The notes below the pieces were generated by a model. That model searched no databases, was not told the origin of the DNA, and saw nothing but the letters and a program-made list of their open reading frames with translations. From the NCBI GenBank assembly GCA_017303475.1, contig JAFLBO010000005.1, forward strand, positions 62,001-126,000: a DNA stretch of 64,000 nt, in the 5' to 3' direction. A program made the translations under genes and the position numbers. This DNA is from Chitinophagales bacterium. GTDB lineage: Bacteria > Bacteroidota > Bacteroidia > Chitinophagales > Saprospiraceae. This document shows positions 1 through 8,124 of the stretch, piece by piece (position 1 is the first letter of the stretch; the number at the start of each line of letters is the position of its first letter).

Positions 1-705
1 GGCCAGGGCGCCGCCAACGTTGCCCAATCCCTGAATTGACACACTCATGCCACTCAAATCGGATTTGCCTTCCAAAACCCTGGCGGTTGCCAGCATGGAC
101 TTGAATACGCCTTCAGCTGTAAACGGGCTAGGGTTGCCGCTTCCGCCGGCAGTTTTGGGAATGCAGGTTACAAACCGGTTTTGCGACAAAATCGTCTGCA
201 TGTCTTCCGGAGTGGTATTCATATCCTCGGCAGCTACATAAGCGCCGTGCAAACTGGCTATAAACTTGCCAAAGTTGGCAAAAATCACCTTTCTGCGTTC
301 AGGTGTTGCATCTTTAATGCTAAAGCCTACCGGGCAAATGATGGATTTGCCACCGCCCCACCAAAGTCCGGCTACTGCGCATTTTTCAGACATGGCTTTA
401 CTGAGTCGCAAGCCATCGCTCAATAAATCCTGCATGGTTTCATAGCTGAAAAAACGGGTTCCACCCTGCGCCTGGCCGCGATTGGTGTGGTGAATAAAAG
501 CAAAGAACAGACAACTGGATTCGGCGTCTGCACGGAAAAAAACGCCTTCGTGGTTGTCATAATCAGGCATTTGCTCCATCCCAGCGAGCGGACCGTTCGC
601 CGGATTGCCGGTGGAAATAGTATTGCCGCAAAGGAAACTTTCCGGATGGGTAAATGCGTTTTGTTGAAAAAATTGGGCTGGGGTCAGGGCTGCAAATGGT
701 TGCAT
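1..705 (-). CDS. Glu/Leu/Phe/Val dehydrogenase family protein (leucine dehydrogenase type), partial
   Basis: NAD(P)-dependent oxidative deamination of an amino acid, probably leucine or another branched-chain substrate. The reading frame is open from the ATG at 705 to the left edge (235 codons), so the C-terminal part of the Rossmann domain is missing. Visible family marks are RGQAQGGTR (residues 76-84), a lysine at 108 and GLWWGGGKS (113-121) with the catalytic-type lysine at 120, then the nucleotide-binding GLGNVGG at the very edge. The substrate cannot be told from what is visible. The gene diverges from valS, and a TACCTTTG -7 box lies 41 bp upstream of the start codon. Family confidence is high, substrate confidence low. 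Confidence 0.9.
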   Translation of the reverse strand, partial: MQPFAALTPAQFFQQNAFTHPESFLCGNTISTGNPANGPLAGMEQMPDYDNHEGVFFRADAESSCLFFAFIHHTNRGQAQGGTRFFSYETMQDLLSDGLRLSKAMSEKCAVAGLWWGGGKSIICPVGFSIKDATPERRKVIFANFGKFIASLHGAYVAAEDMNTTPEDMQTILSQNRFVTCIPKTAGGSGNPSPFTAEGVFKSMLATARVLEGKSDLSGMSVSIQGLGNVGGALA

Positions 706-745
706 AACAATGGTGGTGGATGGAAATCTGGTTAAATTCTTGCCA

Positions 746-753
746 CAAAGGTA
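746..753 (-). promoter_or_regulatory. Bacteroidota -7 box for the amino acid dehydrogenase gene
   Basis: On the minus strand this reads TACCTTTG, a perfect match to TAnnTTTG, 41 bp upstream of the start codon. No clear -33 TTTG is seen at the usual spacing. Confidence 0.6.
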
Positions 754-812
754 GTGTTCGAATAATTGTAATGCCTCGAAAAATTTGCACGCTGACTACG
801 CCATTTTTGCGC

Positions 813-820
813 TACTTTTG
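813..820 (+). promoter_or_regulatory. Bacteroidota -7 box for valS
   Basis: TACTTTTG matches TAnnTTTG and lies 44 bp before the valS ATG. A TTTG at 784-787 could be the -33 element, but its 25-bp spacing is longer than usual. Confidence 0.55.
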
Positions 821-864
821 CCCTTCCACTTCATCCCTCAAGCACATTGCTACGCTTTTAACAT

Positions 865-3540
865 ATGGAATTGTCTGCTCGCTACACCCCATCCGACATT
901 GAAGAAAAATGGTATTCCCACTGGGAAAAAAGTGGTTATTTCCGCTCCGTTCCCGATGAACGTGAACCGTTTAGCATCGTTATCCCACCGCCAAACGTAA
1001 CCGGCATGTTGCACATGGGGCACATGCTCAACAATACCATTCAGGATATTTTGATCCGAAAAGCCCGACTCGACGGCAAAAATGCCTGTTGGGTGCCAGG
1101 TACCGACCACGCCAGTATCGCCACAGAAGCCAAAGTGGTGCGCTGGTTGCGTGATGAGAAAAAATTGCGCAAGGCCGACCTAACCCGGGAGCAGTTCATG
1201 GAATACGCCTACCAGTGGAAAGAAAAATATGGGGGGATTATCCTGCACCAACTCCGCAAACTCGGCGCTTCCTGCGACTGGGAACGCACGGCCTTCACCA
1301 TGGATAAAGGCTATTACGAGGATGTAATCAAGGTATTTGTTGATCTGTACAAGAAAGACAAACTGTACCGGGGCCTCCGTATGGTGAACTGGGACCCGGA
1401 AGCCAAAACCGTGTTGTCAAACGAGGAGGTAATTTACGGTGAAGAAAACGCCCAGCTTTTCCATCTCCATTACAAAAGTGAAAACGGGGCTGATGGAGTA
1501 ACCATCGCTACCCAGCGTCCGGAAACTATTTTTGCCGACGTAGCCATTGCCGTAAATCCAAAAGATCCGCGCTACACAGCATTGGTAGGTAAAAAAGTGC
1601 TGATTCCACTCATTAACCGGGCTATTCCGGTTATTGCAGACGATTATGTAGATATCGAGTTTGGTACAGGCGCATTGAAAATCACCCCCGCGCACGATCC
1701 TAATGACTATGAAGTTGGTCAGCGCCATAAGCTTGAAGTGATTGATACCATTGCTGACGATGGCAAAATCAACGATAAGTGCACCTTCGCACCGATTGTT
1801 GGGCTGGACCGCTTTGAAGCAAGGAAGCAGATGAAAGGCTTCCTGGAAGAAAGTGGCAATCTGGTTAAAATAGAAGATTACCGCACCAATATTGGTCGCT
1901 CGGAACGCACCAATTCTGTAGTGGAGCCCAAGCTTTCGCTGCAATGGTTTGTAAAAATGAGCGATCTGGGTGCTCCCGCATTAAAATCAGTCCTGGAAGA
2001 AGAAATCAAATTCTACCCGCCCAGCTTCCAAAATCTTTACCGAAACTGGATGGAAAACCTGCGCGACTGGTGTGTGTCCCGTCAGTTGTGGTGGGGACAA
2101 CGTATTCCGGCCTGGTATCTGAAATCTGAAGGATTGAGTCAGGAAACGCACGTTTTTGTGGCAGAAACTGCCGACGAAGCCCTGGCTCAGGCCCGGGCAG
2201 CTACCGGAAATCCACAACTCAGCATAGACGATCTCCGTCAGGATGAAGACGTGCTCGATACCTGGGCATCTTCCTGGCTTTGGCCCATATCTGTGTTCGA
2301 TGGTTTCAATAAACCCGACGGCGAAATCAATTATTACTACCCAACCAGCGTATTGGTAACGGGCTGGGATATTATTTTCTTCTGGGTAGCCAGAATGATC
2401 ATGGCCGGGTATGAATATCGTCAGGAAAAACCATTCCAGGCGGTGTACTTCACAGGCATGGTACGGGATAAACTCCGTCGGAAAATGTCCAAATCATTGG
2501 GCAACTCTCCGGATGCATTGAAGTTGCTGGAAGACTATGGCGCAGATGGGGTTCGGTACGGACTCATGTCGAGCGCAGCAGCGGGCGGTGATATTTTGTT
2601 CGACGACAAGTTGTGTGAAAACGGTAGAAATTTCTGCAACAAACTCTGGAATGCCTTGCGTTTGATTAAAGGCTGGAATGTGACAGAAACTGCTGAAAGT
2701 GAAGAGGTTGCACGTAAAAATGCCCTGGCGGTTGAATGGCTCGATCAGAAATTCCAGCAGGTTTTGGCGCAAATGGATTCTGATTTTACCCAATTCCGTC
2801 TAAGCGAGGCACTCCTCGGGCTCTACACCTTCATCTGGGATGATTTCTGTTCCTGGTACCTGGAAATGATCAAACCGGGCTATGAGCAACCAATTGATCG
2901 GGAAACTTATGAGTCAACCCTCGATTTGTTTTCCCGTGTAATGGTGGCCTTGCATCCGTTTATGCCGTTTGTAACAGAAGAAATCTGGCATCAATTGCGC
3001 GAGCGCAAAGCGGGCGACGACTGTTGTGCCCAACGTTATCCAAAGGCCGGTTCAGTCAACGAACAACTGATTGCCCGGGTGGAAGCTGCCAAGAATATCA
3101 TTTCCGGTGTTCGTGATATCAGAAACCAGAACCAGATTAAACCACGCGATCCTCTGGCTGTTACCGTACAGGACAGCGCCACCGCTCAAGCCCTTTTTGC
3201 CCAAGCCGGGGTGCGGGAAATGGTTACTAAAATGGCTGTTCTGGAGTCGCTCACCGTATCAATGGAAGAACCGGCCAACGCCAAATCGTTCATTTCAGGA
3301 ACTGACAAATATTATGTTGCGCTGAACCAAACCATTGATGTGGAGGCAGAACGCAAGAAGCTAACAGAAGAGTTGACCTACCAGCGCGGATTCATTAAGT
3401 CCATTGAAGCAAAGCTTTCAAACGAAAGATTTGTAGGTGGAGCGCCTGCTCAGGTAGTAGATAACGAACGCAAAAAACTGGCAGACGGACTGGCCCGAGT
3501 GCAAATACTGGAAGACAGTTTGGCTAAATTGTCCGTCTAA
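865..3540 (+). CDS. valS: Valine--tRNA ligase
   Basis: Cytoplasmic class I aminoacyl-tRNA synthetase that charges tRNA-Val with valine. The protein is 891 residues, normal for the family. The HIGH signature appears as HMGH (residues 50-53) after PPPNVTGMLH, and the KMSKS loop is at 540-544. An editing domain lies between them, and the C-terminus is the tRNA-binding coiled coil typical of ValRS, rich in Glu, Lys and Arg (about residues 825-891). The ATG at 865 gives the standard N-terminus (SARYTPSDIEEKWY). It begins a plus-strand block with the lipoprotein gene 43 bp downstream and has its own promoter-like box. Confidence 0.98.
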   Translation: MELSARYTPSDIEEKWYSHWEKSGYFRSVPDEREPFSIVIPPPNVTGMLHMGHMLNNTIQDILIRKARLDGKNACWVPGTDHASIATEAKVVRWLRDEKKLRKADLTREQFMEYAYQWKEKYGGIILHQLRKLGASCDWERTAFTMDKGYYEDVIKVFVDLYKKDKLYRGLRMVNWDPEAKTVLSNEEVIYGEENAQLFHLHYKSENGADGVTIATQRPETIFADVAIAVNPKDPRYTALVGKKVLIPLINRAIPVIADDYVDIEFGTGALKITPAHDPNDYEVGQRHKLEVIDTIADDGKINDKCTFAPIVGLDRFEARKQMKGFLEESGNLVKIEDYRTNIGRSERTNSVVEPKLSLQWFVKMSDLGAPALKSVLEEEIKFYPPSFQNLYRNWMENLRDWCVSRQLWWGQRIPAWYLKSEGLSQETHVFVAETADEALAQARAATGNPQLSIDDLRQDEDVLDTWASSWLWPISVFDGFNKPDGEINYYYPTSVLVTGWDIIFFWVARMIMAGYEYRQEKPFQAVYFTGMVRDKLRRKMSKSLGNSPDALKLLEDYGADGVRYGLMSSAAAGGDILFDDKLCENGRNFCNKLWNALRLIKGWNVTETAESEEVARKNALAVEWLDQKFQQVLAQMDSDFTQFRLSEALLGLYTFIWDDFCSWYLEMIKPGYEQPIDRETYESTLDLFSRVMVALHPFMPFVTEEIWHQLRERKAGDDCCAQRYPKAGSVNEQLIARVEAAKNIISGVRDIRNQNQIKPRDPLAVTVQDSATAQALFAQAGVREMVTKMAVLESLTVSMEEPANAKSFISGTDKYYVALNQTIDVEAERKKLTEELTYQRGFIKSIEAKLSNERFVGGAPAQVVDNERKKLADGLARVQILEDSLAKLSV

Positions 3541-3583
3541 GGGCTCTTTTCCAATACAATCAGCCTATAATTAGCGCCGTAAA

Positions 3584-4519
3584 ATGTCACACCAACGCTT
3601 GATATTCACCATACTAGGCTTTCTGGTTGCAGGTTGTGCCAAGGAAGTGATTATTGACTTACCGGAGGAGTCTCCGAAGTTGGTGGTGGTGTGTCATTTT
3701 ACGGAAGGGCAAAATTTCAGGGCAAAGATTACCCTCAGCAAATTGGTGAACGATGGTGGCAAAACGGAAATAGTACGAAAAGATGTAGATGCCACCATAT
3801 CTGAAAACGGACAATTTTGGGATAAGCTGATCCCAGACACGACGGTTACAGACAAGATTATGTACTGGGAAAGCAACAAAGACCAATTTGCAGAAAAAGG
3901 CACCAGATATTCCTTTAGTGTAAGGGTGCCGGGTTACCCGCCCATTCAATCATCCAGTGAAATTCCACCCCATATCAAACCGGCCCCGGTTTCACTTAAG
4001 CCCACAGATATCTATATTGTGCCATCTTTGGACGGGCTCAGTGAGTTAAGAGTGCCTATTTCGCTCAGTTTGCCCTATTTGCCGGTGGCTGACCGTTATT
4101 TCGCGTTCAATTTGACGCATGAAACAGATGTTTACGAATCCTTCGATCCGCCTTTTATTGATTTCTCCGAGCAAGGTCAAACTAACTTTTTGGCAGATGG
4201 ACGTACATTCTCGCTCTTACACGATATACCTGAACCTGTTGTGCTGATCAACGAAAATTTTTGGGCGGATGGCCGGAAAACCCTTGATTTGATAGCCAGA
4301 ATACCTTTTGATCCGGAAAATGAACGGCCCAAAAAGATTTTCGTGGAATGGCGTAGTTTGTCCAAAGAGTTTTACAAATACCACCTTTCTCTGTCGAGGC
4401 AAACCAACAACCTGCCATTGAGCGACCCAGATGCGGTATTTAACAATATCGTGGGCGGATATGGCAACTTCTCCGGTTATGCTGTTTCAATAGATACCAT
4501 ACAGATACCTGGCTTCTGA
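3584..4519 (+). CDS. DUF4249 family lipoprotein
   Basis: Predicted outer-membrane-associated lipoprotein of a family found in Bacteroidota, often encoded near TonB-dependent receptors. It has a short hydrophobic leader ending in the lipobox LVAGC (Cys18), followed by the family's typical start KEVIIDLPEESPKLVVV. The rest looks like beta-sandwich sequence with no catalytic motif. It is 311 residues long. It lies 43 bp after valS and ends just before a hairpin terminator, so it may be cotranscribed with valS. No TonB receptor adjoins it here, which is a little unusual. Its function is unknown; family assignment is from the N-terminal pattern. Confidence 0.75.
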   Translation: MSHQRLIFTILGFLVAGCAKEVIIDLPEESPKLVVVCHFTEGQNFRAKITLSKLVNDGGKTEIVRKDVDATISENGQFWDKLIPDTTVTDKIMYWESNKDQFAEKGTRYSFSVRVPGYPPIQSSSEIPPHIKPAPVSLKPTDIYIVPSLDGLSELRVPISLSLPYLPVADRYFAFNLTHETDVYESFDPPFIDFSEQGQTNFLADGRTFSLLHDIPEPVVLINENFWADGRKTLDLIARIPFDPENERPKKIFVEWRSLSKEFYKYHLSLSRQTNNLPLSDPDAVFNNIVGGYGNFSGYAVSIDTIQIPGF

Positions 4520-4544
4520 GTAAAAAAGCAGTATTACGCAAAAT

Positions 4545-4567
4545 GCTGCTTTTGGGCAGCTTTTTTT
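4545..4567 (+). terminator. Rho-independent terminator after the DUF4249 gene
   Basis: GCTGC (4545-4549) and GCAGC (4556-4560) form a 5-bp stem with a 6-nt loop, directly followed by seven T. It ends the valS-DUF4249 block before mdh. Confidence 0.7.
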
Positions 4568-4601
4568 ACGCACTTATGTCAAGAAAACCGCTTGCGGTCT
4601 C

Positions 4602-4609
4602 TATTTTTG
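4602..4609 (+). promoter_or_regulatory. Bacteroidota -7 box for mdh
   Basis: TATTTTTG matches TAnnTTTG and lies just after the upstream terminator, leaving a leader of about 65 nt before the mdh ATG. No convincing -33 box is seen. Confidence 0.5.
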
Positions 4610-4679
4610 CGGCGCATTTCCGCACAATTCTTTTACAACATCATTCTGTTGAACAGACAGAGTACAACAGCCTTAACGA

Positions 4680-5615
4680 ATGAGCAAAATAACAGTAGTA
4701 GGCGCCGGTAATGTGGGCGCTACTTGCGCTAATGTTCTGGCGCACGCAGACATCGTGAATGAGGTGGTTCTCATTGACATTCAGGGAAATATGGCCAAAG
4801 GGAAGGCCCTGGATATGTGGCAGCAGGCTCCGGTAGACGGTTACTCCACCCGCGTTAACGGTGGTGATGATTATGCACTTACCGCAGGTTCTGATATTGT
4901 TATCATTACAGCTGGCATTCCACGCAAGCCAGGCATGAGCCGGGATGACCTGATCGCTACCAATGCCAAAATCGTGGTTTCTGTTACAGAAAACATCCTG
5001 AAATACACCAAAAACCCAATCATCATTGTGGTATCTAATCCACTCGATGTAATGACTTATGCCTGCTGGAAAGCATCTGGCCTTTCGGACAAACGCGTAA
5101 TTGGTATGGCTGGTGTTCTGGATACTGCACGTTACCGCGCTTTCCTGGCTGAAGCCCTCGACGTATCTCCTAAAGATATTCAGGCTATGCTCATGGGCGG
5201 TCACGGCGATACCATGGTTCCACTGCCACGTTATACCACCGTTAGCGGTATCCCTGTAACGGAAATGATCAAAAAAGACAAACTGGATGCTATCATCGAA
5301 CGTACTAAGGTAGGCGGTGGAGAGCTGGTTAACCTGATGGGAACTTCTGCCTGGTATGCACCAGGTGCAGCAGCAGCTCAAATGGCTATCTCCATTTTGA
5401 AGGATGAAAAGCGCATTTTCCCATGCTGCGTTCGCCTGAATGGACAGTATAAACTTAAAGATATCTTCGTTGGCGCGCCGGTAAAACTGGGTAAAAAAGG
5501 CGTTCAGGAGATTGTTAAGCTGCGTCTGAAAAAAGACGAAATGGAGCTTCTGCACAAATCTGCCGCTGCAGTTAAAGAAGTGGCAGATGCACTGGACAAC
5601 ATGAAATTGATCTAA
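4680..5615 (+). CDS. mdh: Malate dehydrogenase (LDH-like type)
   Basis: NAD-dependent oxidation of malate to oxaloacetate in the TCA cycle, cytoplasmic. The 311-residue protein has the Rossmann glycine motif GAGNVGA (residues 8-14), an acidic Asp33 at the end of strand 2 (NAD rather than NADP preference), the substrate loop RKPGMSRDD with Arg82 and Arg88, NPLDVMTY (120-127), Asp148 and Arg151, and the proton-relay GGHGDTMVP with His175. Arg at 82 and 88 supports malate rather than lactate specificity. It is a single-gene unit with a promoter box upstream and a strong hairpin downstream. Confidence 0.97.
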   Translation: MSKITVVGAGNVGATCANVLAHADIVNEVVLIDIQGNMAKGKALDMWQQAPVDGYSTRVNGGDDYALTAGSDIVIITAGIPRKPGMSRDDLIATNAKIVVSVTENILKYTKNPIIIVVSNPLDVMTYACWKASGLSDKRVIGMAGVLDTARYRAFLAEALDVSPKDIQAMLMGGHGDTMVPLPRYTTVSGIPVTEMIKKDKLDAIIERTKVGGGELVNLMGTSAWYAPGAAAAQMAISILKDEKRIFPCCVRLNGQYKLKDIFVGAPVKLGKKGVQEIVKLRLKKDEMELLHKSAAAVKEVADALDNMKLI

Positions 5616-5624
5616 AATTCATTT

Positions 5625-5677
5625 AAGTGGATGGTTTGTATATTTTCCCAATGGTAAAATCCGCAAGCCATCCACTT
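5625..5677 (+). terminator. Long hairpin after mdh, probable terminator
   Basis: AAGTGGATGG (5625-5634) pairs perfectly with CCATCCACTT (5668-5677), and the stem continues inward with TTTG/CAAG. The loop can fold again (ATTTT with AAAAT). There is no T-run directly after it, so it is either a weak terminator or an mRNA 3'-end stabiliser. Confidence 0.5.
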
Positions 5678-5705
5678 TCTATCCTGTTCACTATTTGATA
5701 AACAC

Positions 5706-6233
5706 ATGCAGGCGCCCTCATTTTGGAGAGAAATGACTTCGGCCACCACAGGTGAGTCACTGGCTGAAATGACAGAAAAGCAGCCTGTTATGTTGGTTTT
5801 TTTGCGCTTTTTCGGCTGCTCTTTTTGCAGGGAAGCCATAAGCGATGTGGCCCAACGCCGCAAAGTATTTGAAGAAAAAGGCATCAGGGTGGTGTTCGTT
5901 CACATGGCGCCTACCCTGGCAACTGCCGAGAAATTTTTCAAAAAGTATAAGCTTTTTCCAGTAGATCATATCTCAGATCCTGAAAAGCGCTTTTATCAGT
6001 TGTTTGGTTTGGGAAGAGGTACACCTCAGCAATTGTTTGGACTGATGAACTGGATACGCGGCTTTCAGGCCAGCGTGCTGGAAGGCCACGGCGCCGAACT
6101 GGAAACGCCGGATCTGGGTGATGGATTTCAAATGCCGGGAGTATTTGTGTTGCACAAAGGCGAAACCATTCGCTCCTATATACACCGCTACGCGCATGAC
6201 CGCCCGGATTATGAGGAAATCTGCCAGATTTAA
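5706..6233 (+). CDS. Peroxiredoxin-like thioredoxin-fold protein
   Basis: Probable cytoplasmic redox protein of the AhpC/TSA-like (SelL-related) group. The 175-residue sequence has a thioredoxin-type strand VMLVFLRFFGC followed by CSFC (Cys38 and Cys41) at the start of the active-site helix, and a late segment MPGVFVLHKGE that fits the cis-Pro strand. No signal peptide is seen, so it should act in the cytoplasm. Its exact substrate, peroxide or a protein disulfide, cannot be told. Its 3' end overlaps the next gene, suggesting translational coupling with a TonB receptor, an odd pairing of a cytoplasmic redox protein with an outer-membrane protein. Confidence 0.75.
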   Translation: MQAPSFWREMTSATTGESLAEMTEKQPVMLVFLRFFGCSFCREAISDVAQRRKVFEEKGIRVVFVHMAPTLATAEKFFKKYKLFPVDHISDPEKRFYQLFGLGRGTPQQLFGLMNWIRGFQASVLEGHGAELETPDLGDGFQMPGVFVLHKGETIRSYIHRYAHDRPDYEEICQI

Positions 6234-8124
6234 ACTAAAGCGGATTCCCTTATTTTATCTGTTGCTCCAGTTGCCGGGCTCAACTTTGCCCGCTCAAAGC
6301 CCTATTCCTGATTCCCTGGCCGGGAAAACATTACCCGAATTTTTAGTGCTGGACCGCCAACCGGAATTGAGCGGTTATAACACCTGGAAACCGGATTCCA
6401 TTCCTCAATTCATGGCTGTTTCTCTGGCTGATAGATTGCTCTGGGAAAATGCCATTGATGTGCGCAGCAATGGCCCGGGCGTATTGTCTACACTTTCTAT
6501 CCGCGGCGCCGGCCCAAACAGAACTCCCATTTTCTGGAATGGTATCAGCCTGTTAAGTCCCATGAATGGGGTTATGGATGCTTCCCTTGTACCCGTTTGG
6601 CCCACTGATCAACTGGATGTGCAATTTGGCGGTCAGAGTGCTCTGCAAAGCAGCGGAGCCATGGGCGGAAGTGTAAAAATTGTACAAGGTTTGCCATGTT
6701 CACTAAAAGGTTGGGAAGGCAGTCTGCAAACTGCTGCGGGCAGCTTTAACAGGTGGGATGCGGGTGCTGCATTGGGCTGGAATGGTCCCCGGTTCAGTAG
6801 TACAGCAAGGATAATGAGGGTGTGGGCTGAAAATGATTTTAGCTTTCTCAAGCAAGGGTTGGATGGTCGGTTTTATCCAGCTAAGCAACCGAATAATGCA
6901 GTTCAAAGGTTTGATTTTCAGCAGTTTAATACATGGAAAATTCATCCTGCCCACACCCTGGGTACTTCTTACTGGCGTCAGGATGCCTATCGGGAATTGC
7001 CTCCAGCCAGTACAGAAGCACCCAAAAATACCTGGCAAACGGATTGTTCCCACCGATTTATCCTGCATTGGGATGCTAAAACCTCAAATCGCAGTTCTTT
7101 ACAAAATAAGCTGGCCTATTTGCACGATGATCTGGCCTTTTACCTCAGCGGCGATACCGACACCAGCAAATCCCGGCAGCTCATCTGGATCACTGAATAT
7201 AGCTGGAAACAAAAATTCATTTCCTGGAAAACCGGCGCCAATGCCATGCACCAATGGGTACAGGTTGATGGTTATTCTGACAGTATAAAATGGTTCGGAC
7301 AAACGAGGTTGTCTGCCTACGGTATGGGCGCCTGGCGCCTTGGAAAATTAAGCGGCGCACTATTGCTGCGGCAGGAATATGCCGAATCTCAGGCGGCTCC
7401 ATTCAGCGGATCATTAGGGGCTGTTTATAGATTAGCCGATGCCGGCGCTATTCAAATGCACTTGGCCCGAAATTTCAATCTTCCAACCTTAAACGACCGT
7501 TTTTGGCGGAATCTGGGCAATATTAACCTCAAACCGGAACAAGGCTGGTCGGCTGATTTGGGCTGGGAGTATAAACAAGAGTCTGTATCCGCTGGAATTA
7601 GGATGTATCATTTGGTAGTTGATGACTGGATTCTTTGGCAGCCGGATGAAACAGGTTTGTTCAGGCCCGGAAATCTCCGAAAGGTATGGGGTAGGGGACT
7701 GGAAGGTACGGTTGGCTGGCAGGTGAAATGGGATGATTTATCCTTATCAATGTCCAGTAGATGGCAATGGTCAGCTACCACACATGTGGCAGTATATGGA
7801 GGTTCCGAAAATGTATTGGGCAAACAATTACCCTACACTTCCCGGTTTACTGCCGGCAATAACCTCAGTATGAGGTACAAAACCTATTCGTTGACCTACC
7901 TGCAACAAATCACCGGAAAACGGCCCGATGTGGTTGGAAAACCCTTGCCCAGCTTCACTACGGGAACGTTGTTGGCTTCAATCAGTTGGTTCAGACAACG
8001 ATTGATCCTGGATATTCGGTGTGAAAATATTTGGAACACCCGATACGAAATCTTCAGGTATCGGCCTATGCCTGGCAGAAGCTGGAGGCTGGGTTTAGCG
8101 TATCAGTTTGGCAGAGGTAACTGA
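6211..8124 (+). CDS. TonB-dependent outer membrane receptor (BtuB-like size)
   Basis: Outer-membrane, energy-coupled uptake channel. From the ATG at 6211 it is 637 residues: a basic, hydrophobic signal region, a plug domain (LSIRGAGPNRTPIFWNGISL and following) and a beta-barrel with many aromatic-ended strands, ending in RPMPGRSWRLGLAYQFGRGN. It lacks the N-terminal carboxypeptidase-like domain of the larger receptors. The short size and RPMPGR ending resemble BtuB-like receptors of Bacteroidota, but the ligand is not proven. The frame is open further upstream to 6118, but that region is inside the preceding gene; 6211 gives the best signal peptide and a 23-bp overlap. Its stop codon abuts the stop of the convergent nuclease gene. 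Confidence 0.85.
   Translation: MRKSARFKLKRIPLFYLLLQLPGSTLPAQSPIPDSLAGKTLPEFLVLDRQPELSGYNTWKPDSIPQFMAVSLADRLLWENAIDVRSNGPGVLSTLSIRGAGPNRTPIFWNGISLLSPMNGVMDASLVPVWPTDQLDVQFGGQSALQSSGAMGGSVKIVQGLPCSLKGWEGSLQTAAGSFNRWDAGAALGWNGPRFSSTARIMRVWAENDFSFLKQGLDGRFYPAKQPNNAVQRFDFQQFNTWKIHPAHTLGTSYWRQDAYRELPPASTEAPKNTWQTDCSHRFILHWDAKTSNRSSLQNKLAYLHDDLAFYLSGDTDTSKSRQLIWITEYSWKQKFISWKTGANAMHQWVQVDGYSDSIKWFGQTRLSAYGMGAWRLGKLSGALLLRQEYAESQAAPFSGSLGAVYRLADAGAIQMHLARNFNLPTLNDRFWRNLGNINLKPEQGWSADLGWEYKQESVSAGIRMYHLVVDDWILWQPDETGLFRPGNLRKVWGRGLEGTVGWQVKWDDLSLSMSSRWQWSATTHVAVYGGSENVLGKQLPYTSRFTAGNNLSMRYKTYSLTYLQQITGKRPDVVGKPLPSFTTGTLLASISWFRQRLILDIRCENIWNTRYEIFRYRPMPGRSWRLGLAYQFGRGN

Noticed and set aside
784..820. 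TTTG at 784-787 as a firm -33 box for valS
   Set aside because: The 25-bp spacing to the -7 box is longer than the usual range, so only the -7 box is reported.
1417..1944. 175-codon open frame on the minus strand
   Set aside because: It overlaps valS completely; a shadow frame of a GC-balanced coding gene.
4641..5555. 304-codon open frame on the minus strand
   Set aside because: It is antisense to mdh, whose full set of catalytic motifs is present; the antisense translation has no family pattern.
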